The notes under the pieces were generated by a model. It worked only from the letters and a program-made list of their open reading frames with translations, did no database searches and had not been told where the DNA came from. Both the position numbers and the translations under genes were made by a program. A DNA stretch of 64,000 nucleotides from Mucilaginibacter galii (GTDB lineage Bacteria; Bacteroidota; Bacteroidia; Sphingobacteriales; Sphingobacteriaceae), in NCBI RefSeq assembly GCF_014635825.1, contig NZ_BMDO01000001.1:372001-436000 (forward strand). The letters are read 5' to 3'. This document shows, in pieces, positions 36,429-44,632 of this stretch; position 1 is the first letter of the stretch, and each line of letters opens with the position of its first letter.

Positions 36429-37079
36429 ATGATTAACATTGTTCTTGCCGAAGACCATAAAATAGTGAGAGATGGTTTGAAGTTTATTTTAGAAAAAGAA
36501 CCAGATTTTAACATTGTAGCCGAGGTTAACAATGGCAAAGAGGTAATAGAGGTTTTTAAAAAAGGCGACCACATTGATTTGATTTTAACCGATATGAACA
36601 TGCCCGGCATGGGCGGGCAGGAACTTACCCAGTGGATAAACACCAACCACCCCCGGGTGCGGGTAATTATACTTACCGCATTGGATAATGAGGAATATGT
36701 GATCAAAGCATTTAAATCGGGCGCTTGCGGTTACCTGCTTAAAAACATAAGTGCCGATGAATTGCACTTTGCCATTAAACATGTGGCGGCCAAAGGCCAG
36801 TACATATGCTCAGAACTTACCATGCGCTTTGTTAATCGCCTGGTTACCATGCCCGAACATACCAGCACCGAAATGCAGGCAGGCCTTGAGTTTTCGAGCC
36901 GCGAGCTGGAGATACTTACCCTGCTGGCCGATGGCTTTACCAACCAGGAAATTGCCGATAAGCTATTTACCAGCAAACGTACCGTAGAAGGGCACCGCCA
37001 AAATCTTATTGATAAAACCGGCGTACGCAATACCGCCGCCCTTATAAGGTTTGCAGTGTTGAACGGTATTGTTCATTAA
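36429..37079 (+). CDS. NarL/LuxR-family response regulator
   Basis: A 216-residue protein. The receiver domain has the acidic pair E8-D9, phospho-acceptor D55 in LTDMNMPG, and the Thr/Lys of LTALD and LLKN. The C-terminal LuxR-type HTH (about 150-205, SSRELEILTLLADG, TVEGHRQNLIDKTG) binds DNA. It is the natural partner of the HisKA_3 kinase just upstream, and the 209-base gap between them carries a palindrome. Confidence 0.9.
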   Translation: MINIVLAEDHKIVRDGLKFILEKEPDFNIVAEVNNGKEVIEVFKKGDHIDLILTDMNMPGMGGQELTQWINTNHPRVRVIILTALDNEEYVIKAFKSGACGYLLKNISADELHFAIKHVAAKGQYICSELTMRFVNRLVTMPEHTSTEMQAGLEFSSRELEILTLLADGFTNQEIADKLFTSKRTVEGHRQNLIDKTGVRNTAALIRFAVLNGIVH

Positions 37080-37131
37080 TAATACCCCGACCTGCAATCG
37101 GGCGTACAGCCCAACGCTTATAATGCACCAA

Positions 37132-37204
37132 AGGAAAGAGGCGAATAAGATTCCTGATTGGTTTTATAAATGAGCTAAAATACCGCTTTAAGCGGCCTCT
37201 TTTC
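37132..37204 (+). terminator. Candidate terminator after the response regulator
   Basis: The CCGCTTTAAGCGG palindrome (37183-37195) is followed by CCTCTTTTC. The CCTCTTT part can also pair with AAAGAGG at 37134-37140. Stem quality is moderate. A weaker CCCGA/TCGGG hairpin lies at 37086-37102. Confidence 0.4.
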
Positions 37205-37336
37205 ATGACTATACTTCACCTTCTGTAAGGTGGCGGCAAACAATTCAGGAGTATTTTTATTTACTAAGATAAATATTTCCCTACGGGTAAAACCTGCATT
37301 AGGTGCAGTTTGCCTTATTTTTTTGATTGTTGCCCT

Positions 37337-38302
37337 ATGAAAAAACTCTTCTCGTTACAAACTTTAAAAGACGGATTTACCATTATAAAAGGCGCCGCTA
37401 CAGGTTTTGGCGACGACAGGGCCATGAAGTTTAGTGCTTCGCTAGCCTATTACACCATTTTTTCACTTGCCCCGTTGTTAATGCTGTTGATTTCGCTGGC
37501 GGGCTTGTTTTTAGGTAAAGAGGCTATACAAGGGCAGTTGTTTCATGAAATAAATGGACTTATAGGCAACGAAGCTGCCAAACAGGTTCAGGACATGATC
37601 AAGAACCTTGAAAAATCTGGGCAAACCACCATTTCTGTAATTATAGGCTTTATAACGCTGGTAGTAGGTGCCACTTCTATTTTCGGCGAGATACAGGATT
37701 CTATCAATATCATTTGGAAAGTAAAAGCTAAGCCAAAACGCGGCTGGGTAAAACTGTTGAAAGACCGCCTGCTATCCGGATCGTTGATTGTAACACTGGG
37801 TTTTCTTTTGGTAGTATCATTGGTGGTAAATGGCGCGCTGGAAGCGGTGAGCGACAGGCTCAAAAACTTTTTGCCCGATGTTACCGTGACCTTGTTCAGT
37901 GTGCTCAATGTAGTGATCAGCTTTGTAGTGATCACCATTTTATTTGGCGTAATATTCAAAGTACTCCCCGATGTTAAAATTCAGTGGAAACAAGTACGTG
38001 CAGGTGCCATTTTTACCGCCTTGCTGTTTATGCTGGGCCGTTTGTTAATTGGCATTTACATAGAAAAAACCAGCTCTGGCTCGGCATACGGCGCGGCAGG
38101 CTCGCTGATCATCATTTTATTGTGGATCTATTATACAGCAGCCATCCTCTACTTTGGTGCAGAGTTTACCCAGGCGTATGCCGAATTTACCGGCGCCAAA
38201 ATTGCTCCGGCCGATTATGCCGTGCATGTAGAGCAAACCGAAACCGAGCGCGATGTTGACGTACTGCCTCCGCAGGGCAATGTAGAAAAGAAAGAAAGCT
38301 AA
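37337..38302 (+). CDS. YihY/BrkB-family membrane protein
   Basis: A 321-residue protein with about six spans. FSASLAYYTIFSLAPLLMLL, the GATSIFGEIQDSINIIW segment, and GSAYGAAGSLIIILLWIYYTAAILYFGAEFTQ are signatures of the YihY (once misassigned as RNase BN) family. The in-frame TTG at 37310 would add nine unlikely residues, so ATG 37337 is used. The C-terminal tail is acidic and cytoplasmic. Function is unproven; transport or envelope roles have been suggested for the family. The next gene starts 14 bases downstream. Confidence 0.85.
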   Translation: MKKLFSLQTLKDGFTIIKGAATGFGDDRAMKFSASLAYYTIFSLAPLLMLLISLAGLFLGKEAIQGQLFHEINGLIGNEAAKQVQDMIKNLEKSGQTTISVIIGFITLVVGATSIFGEIQDSINIIWKVKAKPKRGWVKLLKDRLLSGSLIVTLGFLLVVSLVVNGALEAVSDRLKNFLPDVTVTLFSVLNVVISFVVITILFGVIFKVLPDVKIQWKQVRAGAIFTALLFMLGRLLIGIYIEKTSSGSAYGAAGSLIIILLWIYYTAAILYFGAEFTQAYAEFTGAKIAPADYAVHVEQTETERDVDVLPPQGNVEKKES

Positions 38303-38316
38303 TTAACGCCCCTATA

Positions 38317-39369
38317 ATGTGGAAAAACCTCAAGACTTCGTACAAAATCATCATAGGTATTATTCTGCTATTGGTCATATTTAGGATAGCACTCCCCTCT
38401 ATTGTAAAAAGCTACGTTAATAAAAAGCTCAACCAACTGCCGGGTTATACGGGCCACGTAAATGATGTTGATATTCACCTGATAAGGGGTGCTTATGCAA
38501 TTGAGGGACTTGAACTTCGAAAAAAGATCGACCCGCCTAAATATCCGTTTTTACAGATCAGCCATATAGATTTATCTATAGAATGGAAATACATTTTTAA
38601 AGGCCGCCTGGTGGGTGAGGTTGAAATGGACCGACCGGTCATCCATATTTTGGCTGCAACTGCCGACCTATCTAAAGAACCATCGCGGGCACATTGGACC
38701 GAAACTGTAGAAGCTTTGATGCCGATGACTATTAACCGGCTCGTTGTGCGCAACGGTAGATTTGCCTATCTTGATTTTAGCCGTAAGCCCGATGTGAACC
38801 TGTACATAGACGGTATGAACCTTACCGCGCTTAACCTGGCCAACGTTGAGGCTGTAGGCACACATTTGCCTTCTTCTGTTTCCTTAACGGGCACCTCCAT
38901 AGGTAAGGGCCACATAAAAGCCGACATGAAGTTGAATGCGTTAAAAGAAATTCCCGATTTTAACCTGAATATGCAGTTAACCGGCACTAAACTAACCAGC
39001 TTAAATGGCTTTATTAAAGCTTATGGCAAATTTGATGTAGAGCGCGGCAGCCTGGATATGTATAGCGAACTGGAACTTAATAACGGCCAGCTTAAAGGGT
39101 ATGCAAAACCGTTCTTCAAAAACATTAAAGTACTCAACTGGAAAAAAGATAAAAAAGAAGGCGGCATACTCAGCGCAGCCAAAGAAGCGGTGATTGGCCT
39201 GTTTGTCAAAGTGGTTGAAAACCCAAAAACCAAAAAAGTTGCCACTAAAATTCCTATCAAAGGCAACATTAACGATCCTAAAACCAGTGGCTGGGCTACA
39301 TTTTTAGGTGTTATTAAAAACGCATTCATCAAAGCATTTCAACAAGGCATCGAAGGCACGCTTGATTAA
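38317..39369 (+). CDS. DUF748/AsmA-like membrane-anchored protein
   Basis: A 350-residue protein with a single N-terminal membrane anchor (about residues 10-30) and a periplasmic beta-rich region. GYTGHVNDVDIHLIRGAYAI, the LLKIDLS-like strand pattern and the INRLVVRNGRFAYLDF strand are typical of DUF748, a branch of the AsmA-like lipid-transport/envelope superfamily. It follows YihY closely and is probably cotranscribed. It shares a fold class with the TamB protein at the start of the window. Function is inferred from fold only. Confidence 0.7.
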   Translation: MWKNLKTSYKIIIGIILLLVIFRIALPSIVKSYVNKKLNQLPGYTGHVNDVDIHLIRGAYAIEGLELRKKIDPPKYPFLQISHIDLSIEWKYIFKGRLVGEVEMDRPVIHILAATADLSKEPSRAHWTETVEALMPMTINRLVVRNGRFAYLDFSRKPDVNLYIDGMNLTALNLANVEAVGTHLPSSVSLTGTSIGKGHIKADMKLNALKEIPDFNLNMQLTGTKLTSLNGFIKAYGKFDVERGSLDMYSELELNNGQLKGYAKPFFKNIKVLNWKKDKKEGGILSAAKEAVIGLFVKVVENPKTKKVATKIPIKGNINDPKTSGWATFLGVIKNAFIKAFQQGIEGTLD

Positions 39370-39608
39370 AAAACCACTAATCAACGTACCCTACATTACT
39401 ATAATTTAATCTGCGCCTAACCTAGCGTATCCAAAGGGCTATTGGGCTAACTCTGTTTTAAATAACCACATTTGCAGGACTTGCATTAACGTAGATAAAT
39501 TATTTTCAATTATTTTTTACTGCGCAGGCAACCTTTTAGGTTTTTTGTACGTGATGCTTATAAATGATGTATCTTAATTCATAAAAAAGCAGCACACCCA
39601 AGGTATTT

Positions 39609-40244
39609 ATGGGAGAAGCAGACTTAGCAGAGCTTATTACCGGCTGCCTGCAGCAGGATAGAAAGTGCCATAGAATGCTTTATAAAGCATTCTATGGCTT
39701 TGCTATGGGTATATGTTTGCGTTATGCCGGTAACCGTTATGAGGCGGCCGAAATTATGAATCAGGGCTTCATGAAGGTTTTTACCGGCCTCAGCAAATAC
39801 GAAAGCAGCAAGCCGTTTAAAGCATGGATGGGCAGGATCATGATGAATACGTCCATTGATTATTACCGGAGCAATTTAAAAATGGCCTATACCGATGAGC
39901 TGGAAAAGGCCGAACATATAAGCGATGATAACGAACTGCCCGACAAACGTATTAATTACCAGGAACTGCTGCATATGATACAGCAATTGCCCCACGGCTA
40001 CCGTACCGTATTTAACCTTTATGCCATAGAAGGCTACACGCATGAAGAAATTGGGACGATGTTGAATATTAACATAGGGACATCAAAATCAAATTTGTTT
40101 AAGGCACGCGAAAAATTAAAAAAGATGATACTTAAAGCCGCCGAAATATCAGACAATTCCAATGGCACCCATCAAACGCAAATAGTAGCTATTAACGCAG
40201 CCCAACTACACCTGAGCTTTTTGAATAACGGTATAAGGAGATGA
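39609..40244 (+). CDS. ECF-type RNA polymerase sigma factor
   Basis: A 211-residue sigma-70 family protein with region 2 (YEAAEIMNQGFMKVF, FKAWMGRIMMNTSIDYYR) and region 4 (LPHGYRTVFNLYAIEGYTHEEIG and the SKSNLFKAREKLKKM HTH). It controls a set of promoters, probably including its own operon. Its stop overlaps the next gene's start by 4 bases. A perfect 32-bp palindrome lies within its first 30 codons (39667-39698). The C-terminal ~35 residues extend beyond the usual region 4. Confidence 0.9.
   Translation: MGEADLAELITGCLQQDRKCHRMLYKAFYGFAMGICLRYAGNRYEAAEIMNQGFMKVFTGLSKYESSKPFKAWMGRIMMNTSIDYYRSNLKMAYTDELEKAEHISDDNELPDKRINYQELLHMIQQLPHGYRTVFNLYAIEGYTHEEIGTMLNINIGTSKSNLFKAREKLKKMILKAAEISDNSNGTHQTQIVAINAAQLHLSFLNNGIRR
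39667..39698. promoter_or_regulatory. Perfect 32-bp palindrome inside the sigma-factor gene
   Basis: GCCATAGAATGCTTTA (39667-39682) is followed directly by its exact reverse complement (39683-39698), inside the coding frame at codons 20-30. In RNA it can form a hairpin of at least 14 bp with a tiny loop close to the ribosome start, and in DNA a symmetric protein site. Its role is unknown. Confidence 0.8.
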
Positions 40245-41494
40245 AAACGGGCGACGAACATAAGCTTGACCGGCTATTTAAAAATGGGCTATCCAAACCA
40301 GAGGACCATGTTACATACCGTAACGAGGACTGGGAGGCTATGGAAGAATTATTGGATAAGCCTAAACGTAGAGGTATAATTTTTAGCATGCCGGTAATTT
40401 TGAGCAGTGCGGCCGCGGTATTATTACTTGCCTTTGGCTTGTTCTTAATAACTAATAAAACACCTGTTAAAAAGCATATTTTAATTACGAAAGTTAAACT
40501 CAAACCCCAAACCAGCAAAAACGGTCAGTCCATACAGCAAATACCAACCCAAACAGCTCCCAGCAAGCATGTAGCAGCTATGGCAAAATTAGTTAAGAGG
40601 TTCCCTGTTATAATAAGTAAAAAAAGTACGAAGAGAGAGATAAATGCCTTACCTGATTATGGCACTGGCCCTTACGTTGCTGTTAAGGATACCACCAGTC
40701 CTAAAAAAGTAAAAAATAACGCTCAGCCACAGGTTTTTGCTTCAAACGATAGCACCAGTAGCGGACAACCACAACAGACTGCGCTATTAGCCTCCGAAAT
40801 TGCTGCTGCAACAACTATTCCTGCAGATTCGCTGGCCACATTGCTATCGGTAGAAAGAAAGAAAAAAGTGCGAAGCACAAATACCTTCAGGCATCCCATT
40901 AGCCTAAGCATTATTGCCGCGCCCGATTTTAATGGCGTGGGCAGTGCCTTTAACCGCACGCAAATAGGCACTAACGCCGGTTTATTGCTATCGGTAGGCA
41001 TTACCAATAAAATAACCATGAGCACGGGTGCTGTGTATGCTAAAAAGCCATACACTATTGGCTTTAGCCAGTACAACTACGCGTCTGACTATAAATTTTC
41101 TGTCAACCCAATTGATGTAATGGCCGACTGCCGCGTATTAGATATTCCTTTAAATATAAATTACCAGGTTTACAGCAGAGGTATAAACCAGTTAAGCATT
41201 GGCACGGGCCTTTCCTCTTACTTTATGCTCAGCGAACGGTATAGCTATACTTATCCGGGCAATACCATTGGTGCAGGCGATATTGAAATTAAAAACCAAA
41301 ATAAGCACCTGTTTGGTGTCATAAATATTAACGCCACCTATCAAAGGCGTATTAATTCAAAATTTGGCTTAAATGTACAGCCTTACATGAAGCTGCCGCT
41401 AACCAATATTGGATACGGCCGTGTTAATTTAAAATCTACCGGTGTGGCCTTTGGTGCCAGCTGGTACCTCAATACTTCTCGGGCAAAAAAGTAG
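40241..41494 (+). CDS. Membrane-spanning protein with C-terminal beta-barrel-like domain
   Basis: A 417-residue protein. A cytosolic head (about 1-46) begins MKTGDEHKLDRLFKNGL, as in anti-sigma-like proteins. One membrane span (about 49-69) follows, then a Thr/Ser/Gln/Lys-rich linker (about 75-210) and a strand-rich C-terminal part ending NTSRAKK (about 215-417) resembling outer-membrane barrel proteins. The sigma gene overlaps it by 4 bases (ATGA), so a role as the cognate anti-sigma or signal relay is plausible. No zinc-binding anti-sigma motif (HxxxCxxC) is visible. Confidence 0.75.
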   Translation: MKTGDEHKLDRLFKNGLSKPEDHVTYRNEDWEAMEELLDKPKRRGIIFSMPVILSSAAAVLLLAFGLFLITNKTPVKKHILITKVKLKPQTSKNGQSIQQIPTQTAPSKHVAAMAKLVKRFPVIISKKSTKREINALPDYGTGPYVAVKDTTSPKKVKNNAQPQVFASNDSTSSGQPQQTALLASEIAAATTIPADSLATLLSVERKKKVRSTNTFRHPISLSIIAAPDFNGVGSAFNRTQIGTNAGLLLSVGITNKITMSTGAVYAKKPYTIGFSQYNYASDYKFSVNPIDVMADCRVLDIPLNINYQVYSRGINQLSIGTGLSSYFMLSERYSYTYPGNTIGAGDIEIKNQNKHLFGVININATYQRRINSKFGLNVQPYMKLPLTNIGYGRVNLKSTGVAFGASWYLNTSRAKK

Positions 41495-41498
41495 CATT

Positions 41499-42050
41499 AT
41501 GAAATATATAGCAATTATTTTAATTGCCTGGTTGCACATCAATCAGGCGGTACAGGGAACCTACGTGTCAAAAAATGCCAGGGTTAACCTGTATTCCAAG
41601 GCGCCGTTGGAAGATATTGACGCCACATCGCAAAAAGGCACATCGGTATTTAATGCCGCAACCGGCGATTTAGCCTTTAGCGTACCTATCCGCTCGTTCG
41701 TGTTCGAAAAGTCGTTGATGCAGGAGCATTTTAACGAGAACTACATGGAGAGCGACAAGTATCCTAATGCCTCCTTTAAAGGTAAAATACAACAGCTGCC
41801 CAATTTAAGCAAAAACGGAACCTACCCTGTTACGGTAACAGGCACTTTTGAAACGCACGGCGTAAAGCAGGCCCGTACCATTACGGGTAAGATCATGGTC
41901 AACGATGGCAGCATCAGCATGACGGCAGAGTTTATGGTACTGTGTAAAGATCATAAAATAGACATCCCTACCATCGTATTTAAAAACATTGCCGAAAGTA
42001 TAAGGATACAGGTTGCGGCCAGTTACACCTTATACCAACCTAAAAATTAA
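41499..42050 (+). CDS. YceI-family periplasmic lipid-binding protein
   Basis: A 183-residue protein with a signal peptide (about 1-20) starting at ATG 41499, 4 bases after the previous stop; the in-frame ATG at 41442 lies inside the preceding gene. SFVFEKSLMQEHFNENYMES, KYPNASFKG and TGTFETHGV match YceI, a lipocalin-like barrel that binds polyisoprenoid or similar lipids such as quinones. The neighbouring Rieske protein makes a quinone or redox-lipid context reasonable, though unproven. Confidence 0.8.
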   Translation: MKYIAIILIAWLHINQAVQGTYVSKNARVNLYSKAPLEDIDATSQKGTSVFNAATGDLAFSVPIRSFVFEKSLMQEHFNENYMESDKYPNASFKGKIQQLPNLSKNGTYPVTVTGTFETHGVKQARTITGKIMVNDGSISMTAEFMVLCKDHKIDIPTIVFKNIAESIRIQVAASYTLYQPKN

Positions 42051-42080
42051 TCTATCTCCCCCCTCCAACACTACACCCTC

Positions 42081-43028
42081 ATGATGAAAAAATTTTTATT
42101 GCTTGCTATGCTATTTGCTGCTGCCTTAGGCAGTGTTGAAGCACAAACCATCGGGCGCGACACTTCGGCCACCGACTCTTTAATGAACGCACTTACGGGC
42201 AGTCCGCAGGCCGAACCGGTAATAGCCACGTTTAAAGCCACCCGGCTTATCCTGTCAGAAACCACCGAAACCATTAAAAAGAATAACCTCAACTTTATTG
42301 TGGTACACCGCTTTGGCGATATAGGCGGCACCGATGGCGGTGGTAAAACCTTGTGGGGATTTGATAACTCTTCAGATATTTTGATTGGCTTTGAGTATGG
42401 GCTTACCGATAACCTGGATGTTGATTTTGCCCGCAGTAAATATGAGCAGCTATTGGAGCTGGGCTTAAAGTATAACATACTCCACCAAAAAACCGATAAC
42501 AGTATACCTGTAGCCGTTACCCTGATAGGTAAAACAGGATTGAAACCCTACAGCGTATCAACCAATGTGTACGACGATTATACTAACCGCCTTAATTATT
42601 TTGCACAGGTGGTTATAGCGCGCAAGTTTTCGCCTAAACTTTCTATGCAAATATCGCCATCGTTTCTGCGTAACAACCTGCCGTTCCCTTACCTGGTAGG
42701 TAACGAAAAAAATATCTTCTCCTTATCGGCAGCAGGGCGTTTGAAGGTAACTAAGCGACTGGGTATCGTGGTAGATTATGCGCATCCTTTTTCCAACTTC
42801 CGCAAAAACAGCAATAGTCCAAAGTTTTACGACCCCTCGGGCGTGGGTATTGAAATTGAAACCGGCGGGCACGTGTTCACCATGAATTTCAGCAATGCCC
42901 AGGCTATCTCCCCTATTAATTACCTGGCCGATAGCCAATCGAACTGGAGCAAAGGGCAATACCGCTTTGGGTTCACCATATCGCGTGTGTTCGATTTTAA
43001 CCATAAACACAAAGGCACTTACAAATAA
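42081..43028 (+). CDS. DUF5777-family beta-barrel protein
   Basis: A 315-residue protein with a signal peptide ending near VEAQ (residue 22). The N-terminal ATFKATRLILSETTETIKK, IVVHRFGDIGGTDGG and LWGFDNSSDILIGFEYG segments are characteristic of DUF5777, a Bacteroidota outer-membrane-barrel family typically found beside YceI and Rieske or cytochrome genes. The start could also be the second ATG, at 42084. The function is not known. Confidence 0.8.
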   Translation: MMKKFLLLAMLFAAALGSVEAQTIGRDTSATDSLMNALTGSPQAEPVIATFKATRLILSETTETIKKNNLNFIVVHRFGDIGGTDGGGKTLWGFDNSSDILIGFEYGLTDNLDVDFARSKYEQLLELGLKYNILHQKTDNSIPVAVTLIGKTGLKPYSVSTNVYDDYTNRLNYFAQVVIARKFSPKLSMQISPSFLRNNLPFPYLVGNEKNIFSLSAAGRLKVTKRLGIVVDYAHPFSNFRKNSNSPKFYDPSGVGIEIETGGHVFTMNFSNAQAISPINYLADSQSNWSKGQYRFGFTISRVFDFNHKHKGTYK

Positions 43029-43055
43029 CAATCCTTACTAATTCACGACAACATT

Positions 43056-43511
43056 ATGGAAAGAAAAGACTTTTTATCGAAACTGGGCATTACCATGGCT
43101 GCTGTTTGCACAGGCTGCAGCTTATACTCTTGCGGCAGCGATCCTAAAAATGACCCCACACCAGGCAACGGCGGCGGCACCACTAATCCTCCGCCAACAA
43201 GCGGAAGCACTTTATTTAACGTTAACCTGGATAGTGAACTTAAAAACATTGGCGATTTTAAGGTAGCCAGCGGCGTAATACTGGTACGCCTTGCAGCAGG
43301 CTCGGTATCATCGGCCTTTACGGCAGTGCAGGTAGCTTGTACTCATCAGGGCACCTCAATTAACTACAATACGGCACAAGGCAAATTTATATGCCCTAAC
43401 CACGGGAGCCAGTTTAGTACCGGCGGTGCGGTATTATTAGGCCCGGCAACAACGGCATTAAAAGCCTACACAGTAGCCATTACCGGCAGCAACCTTACTG
43501 TAGCTGCCTAA
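43056..43511 (+). CDS. Rieske [2Fe-2S] protein (probable lipoprotein)
   Basis: A 151-residue protein. Cluster ligands C95-H97 (CTHQG) and C113-H116 (CPNHGSQF) are both intact. The N-terminus carries RKDFLSKLG, resembling a Tat-like motif with Arg-Lys, followed by cysteines C21 and C26 in TGCSLYSCG that fit a lipobox. A P/G/N-rich linker separates the anchor from the Rieske domain. It is last in the sigma-factor operon, and a strong terminator follows. The electron donor or acceptor is not identified. Confidence 0.9.
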   Translation: MERKDFLSKLGITMAAVCTGCSLYSCGSDPKNDPTPGNGGGTTNPPPTSGSTLFNVNLDSELKNIGDFKVASGVILVRLAAGSVSSAFTAVQVACTHQGTSINYNTAQGKFICPNHGSQFSTGGAVLLGPATTALKAYTVAITGSNLTVAA

Positions 43512-43536
43512 CTATAAAAGCTTAACAAGCTTAATT

Positions 43537-43583
43537 AAGGCCTGCCGGATAATGTTACAAACATCGCTCCCGGCAGGCCTTTT
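43537..43583 (+). terminator. Strong terminator after the Rieske gene
   Basis: AAGGCCTGCCGG (43537-43548) pairs with CCGGCAGGCCTT (43570-43581), a 12-bp stem followed by T's. It closes the sigma-to-Rieske operon. Confidence 0.9.
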
Positions 43584-43644
43584 AACATCTTTATTGCACA
43601 TACGCAACGATACTCAGCGCAGGAATATGATCAATGCCGATCTA

Positions 43645-44601
43645 TCAGTTCCTGAAATTCTGCGTGATCATTAAACCGTAAATCCCACCGTCCAGTATGC
43701 TAATGCCTAACCTGCCGAACGTTGGGTTAAGAATATTGGCCCGATGCCCGGGCGATTTCATTAATCCGCTATGGGCTATGGCCAGGGTTTGGGCAAGCGC
43801 CAGGTTTTCGCCGGCAGTGAGGAAACGGATATGACCTTTGCGCATCCGCTGGAATGGATCAGTGCCCTCGGGAGTAAAATGGGAGAAATATCCCCGGGCA
43901 AACATATCGGCAGAGTGCTTGCGGGCAACTACGGCAATTTCAGGGTCGGCCTTTAGTGCATGCAGGCCTCGCTGGGTTCGTTCGCGGTTAACCAGTACCA
44001 GCATTTGGGCTTCGAGGTCGGGCCGGTATTTGGGATCTTGTACCCTAAACGGTAGTTTAATAAGATTATTGGCGCTTACTTCTACCGTGTTTTTCGGGAT
44101 AGCGTAATTTAATATATCGCCAAAAACGGGCGATAGCTTTTCCTGAACCCAACCCACTTTTTCGGTTAGTTTAGCCGCCAGTTTACCATCGCGTGCTTGC
44201 TTAGATACCAGATTGGTTAAAGGCATCAGCAGCAGGAAAGCCGATAACAAAGCCGCCCATATTAACCCGTTAACAGTGCCCGGAACTGCTCCCAAAATAC
44301 GGTTCAGCATATTTCCATGCACTTGGCGGGGCACTTTTTCCAGCACGCGGGTTGCCAGGGTATCTAAAACATAACGGGCTAAAATTACGGTGATGATAAA
44401 GGACAAAGGAGCCGCCCACACCCCTGCCGATGGCCACAATTTAAGCAGTAGTGAACTGAGCAAGCCATAAGCTAAAAAGCCTGCAACCAAGCTTCCCAGC
44501 CATGTTGCCAACGCCAGGGCGCTAATAATAAACCCACGTGCAATGCCTGCCCAAACAGACACCGCCACAATGATGAGCAACAAAGCATTAATGTAGTTCA
44601 T
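43645..44601 (-). CDS. CvpA-CAP (SCP-like) fusion protein
   Basis: A 318-residue protein. The N-terminal half (about 1-165) has four hydrophobic spans and the CvpA/colicin V production signature. The C-terminal CAP/SCP domain (about 195-318) has HSADMFARGYFSHFTPEG, AGENLA and SPGHRANILNPTFGRLGI, as in YkwD-type proteins, and its residues H and E are intact. The fusion puts a secreted CAP domain on a membrane-spanning CvpA anchor. Both parts are usually separate genes, and the function of the combination is not known. It runs in the same direction as nhaA, 31 bases after its stop. Confidence 0.85.
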   Translation of the reverse strand: MNYINALLLIIVAVSVWAGIARGFIISALALATWLGSLVAGFLAYGLLSSLLLKLWPSAGVWAAPLSFIITVILARYVLDTLATRVLEKVPRQVHGNMLNRILGAVPGTVNGLIWAALLSAFLLLMPLTNLVSKQARDGKLAAKLTEKVGWVQEKLSPVFGDILNYAIPKNTVEVSANNLIKLPFRVQDPKYRPDLEAQMLVLVNRERTQRGLHALKADPEIAVVARKHSADMFARGYFSHFTPEGTDPFQRMRKGHIRFLTAGENLALAQTLAIAHSGLMKSPGHRANILNPTFGRLGISILDGGIYGLMITQNFRN

Positions 44602-44632
44602 GCACGGTTGGTTTAATTAAGTAACCATATGC

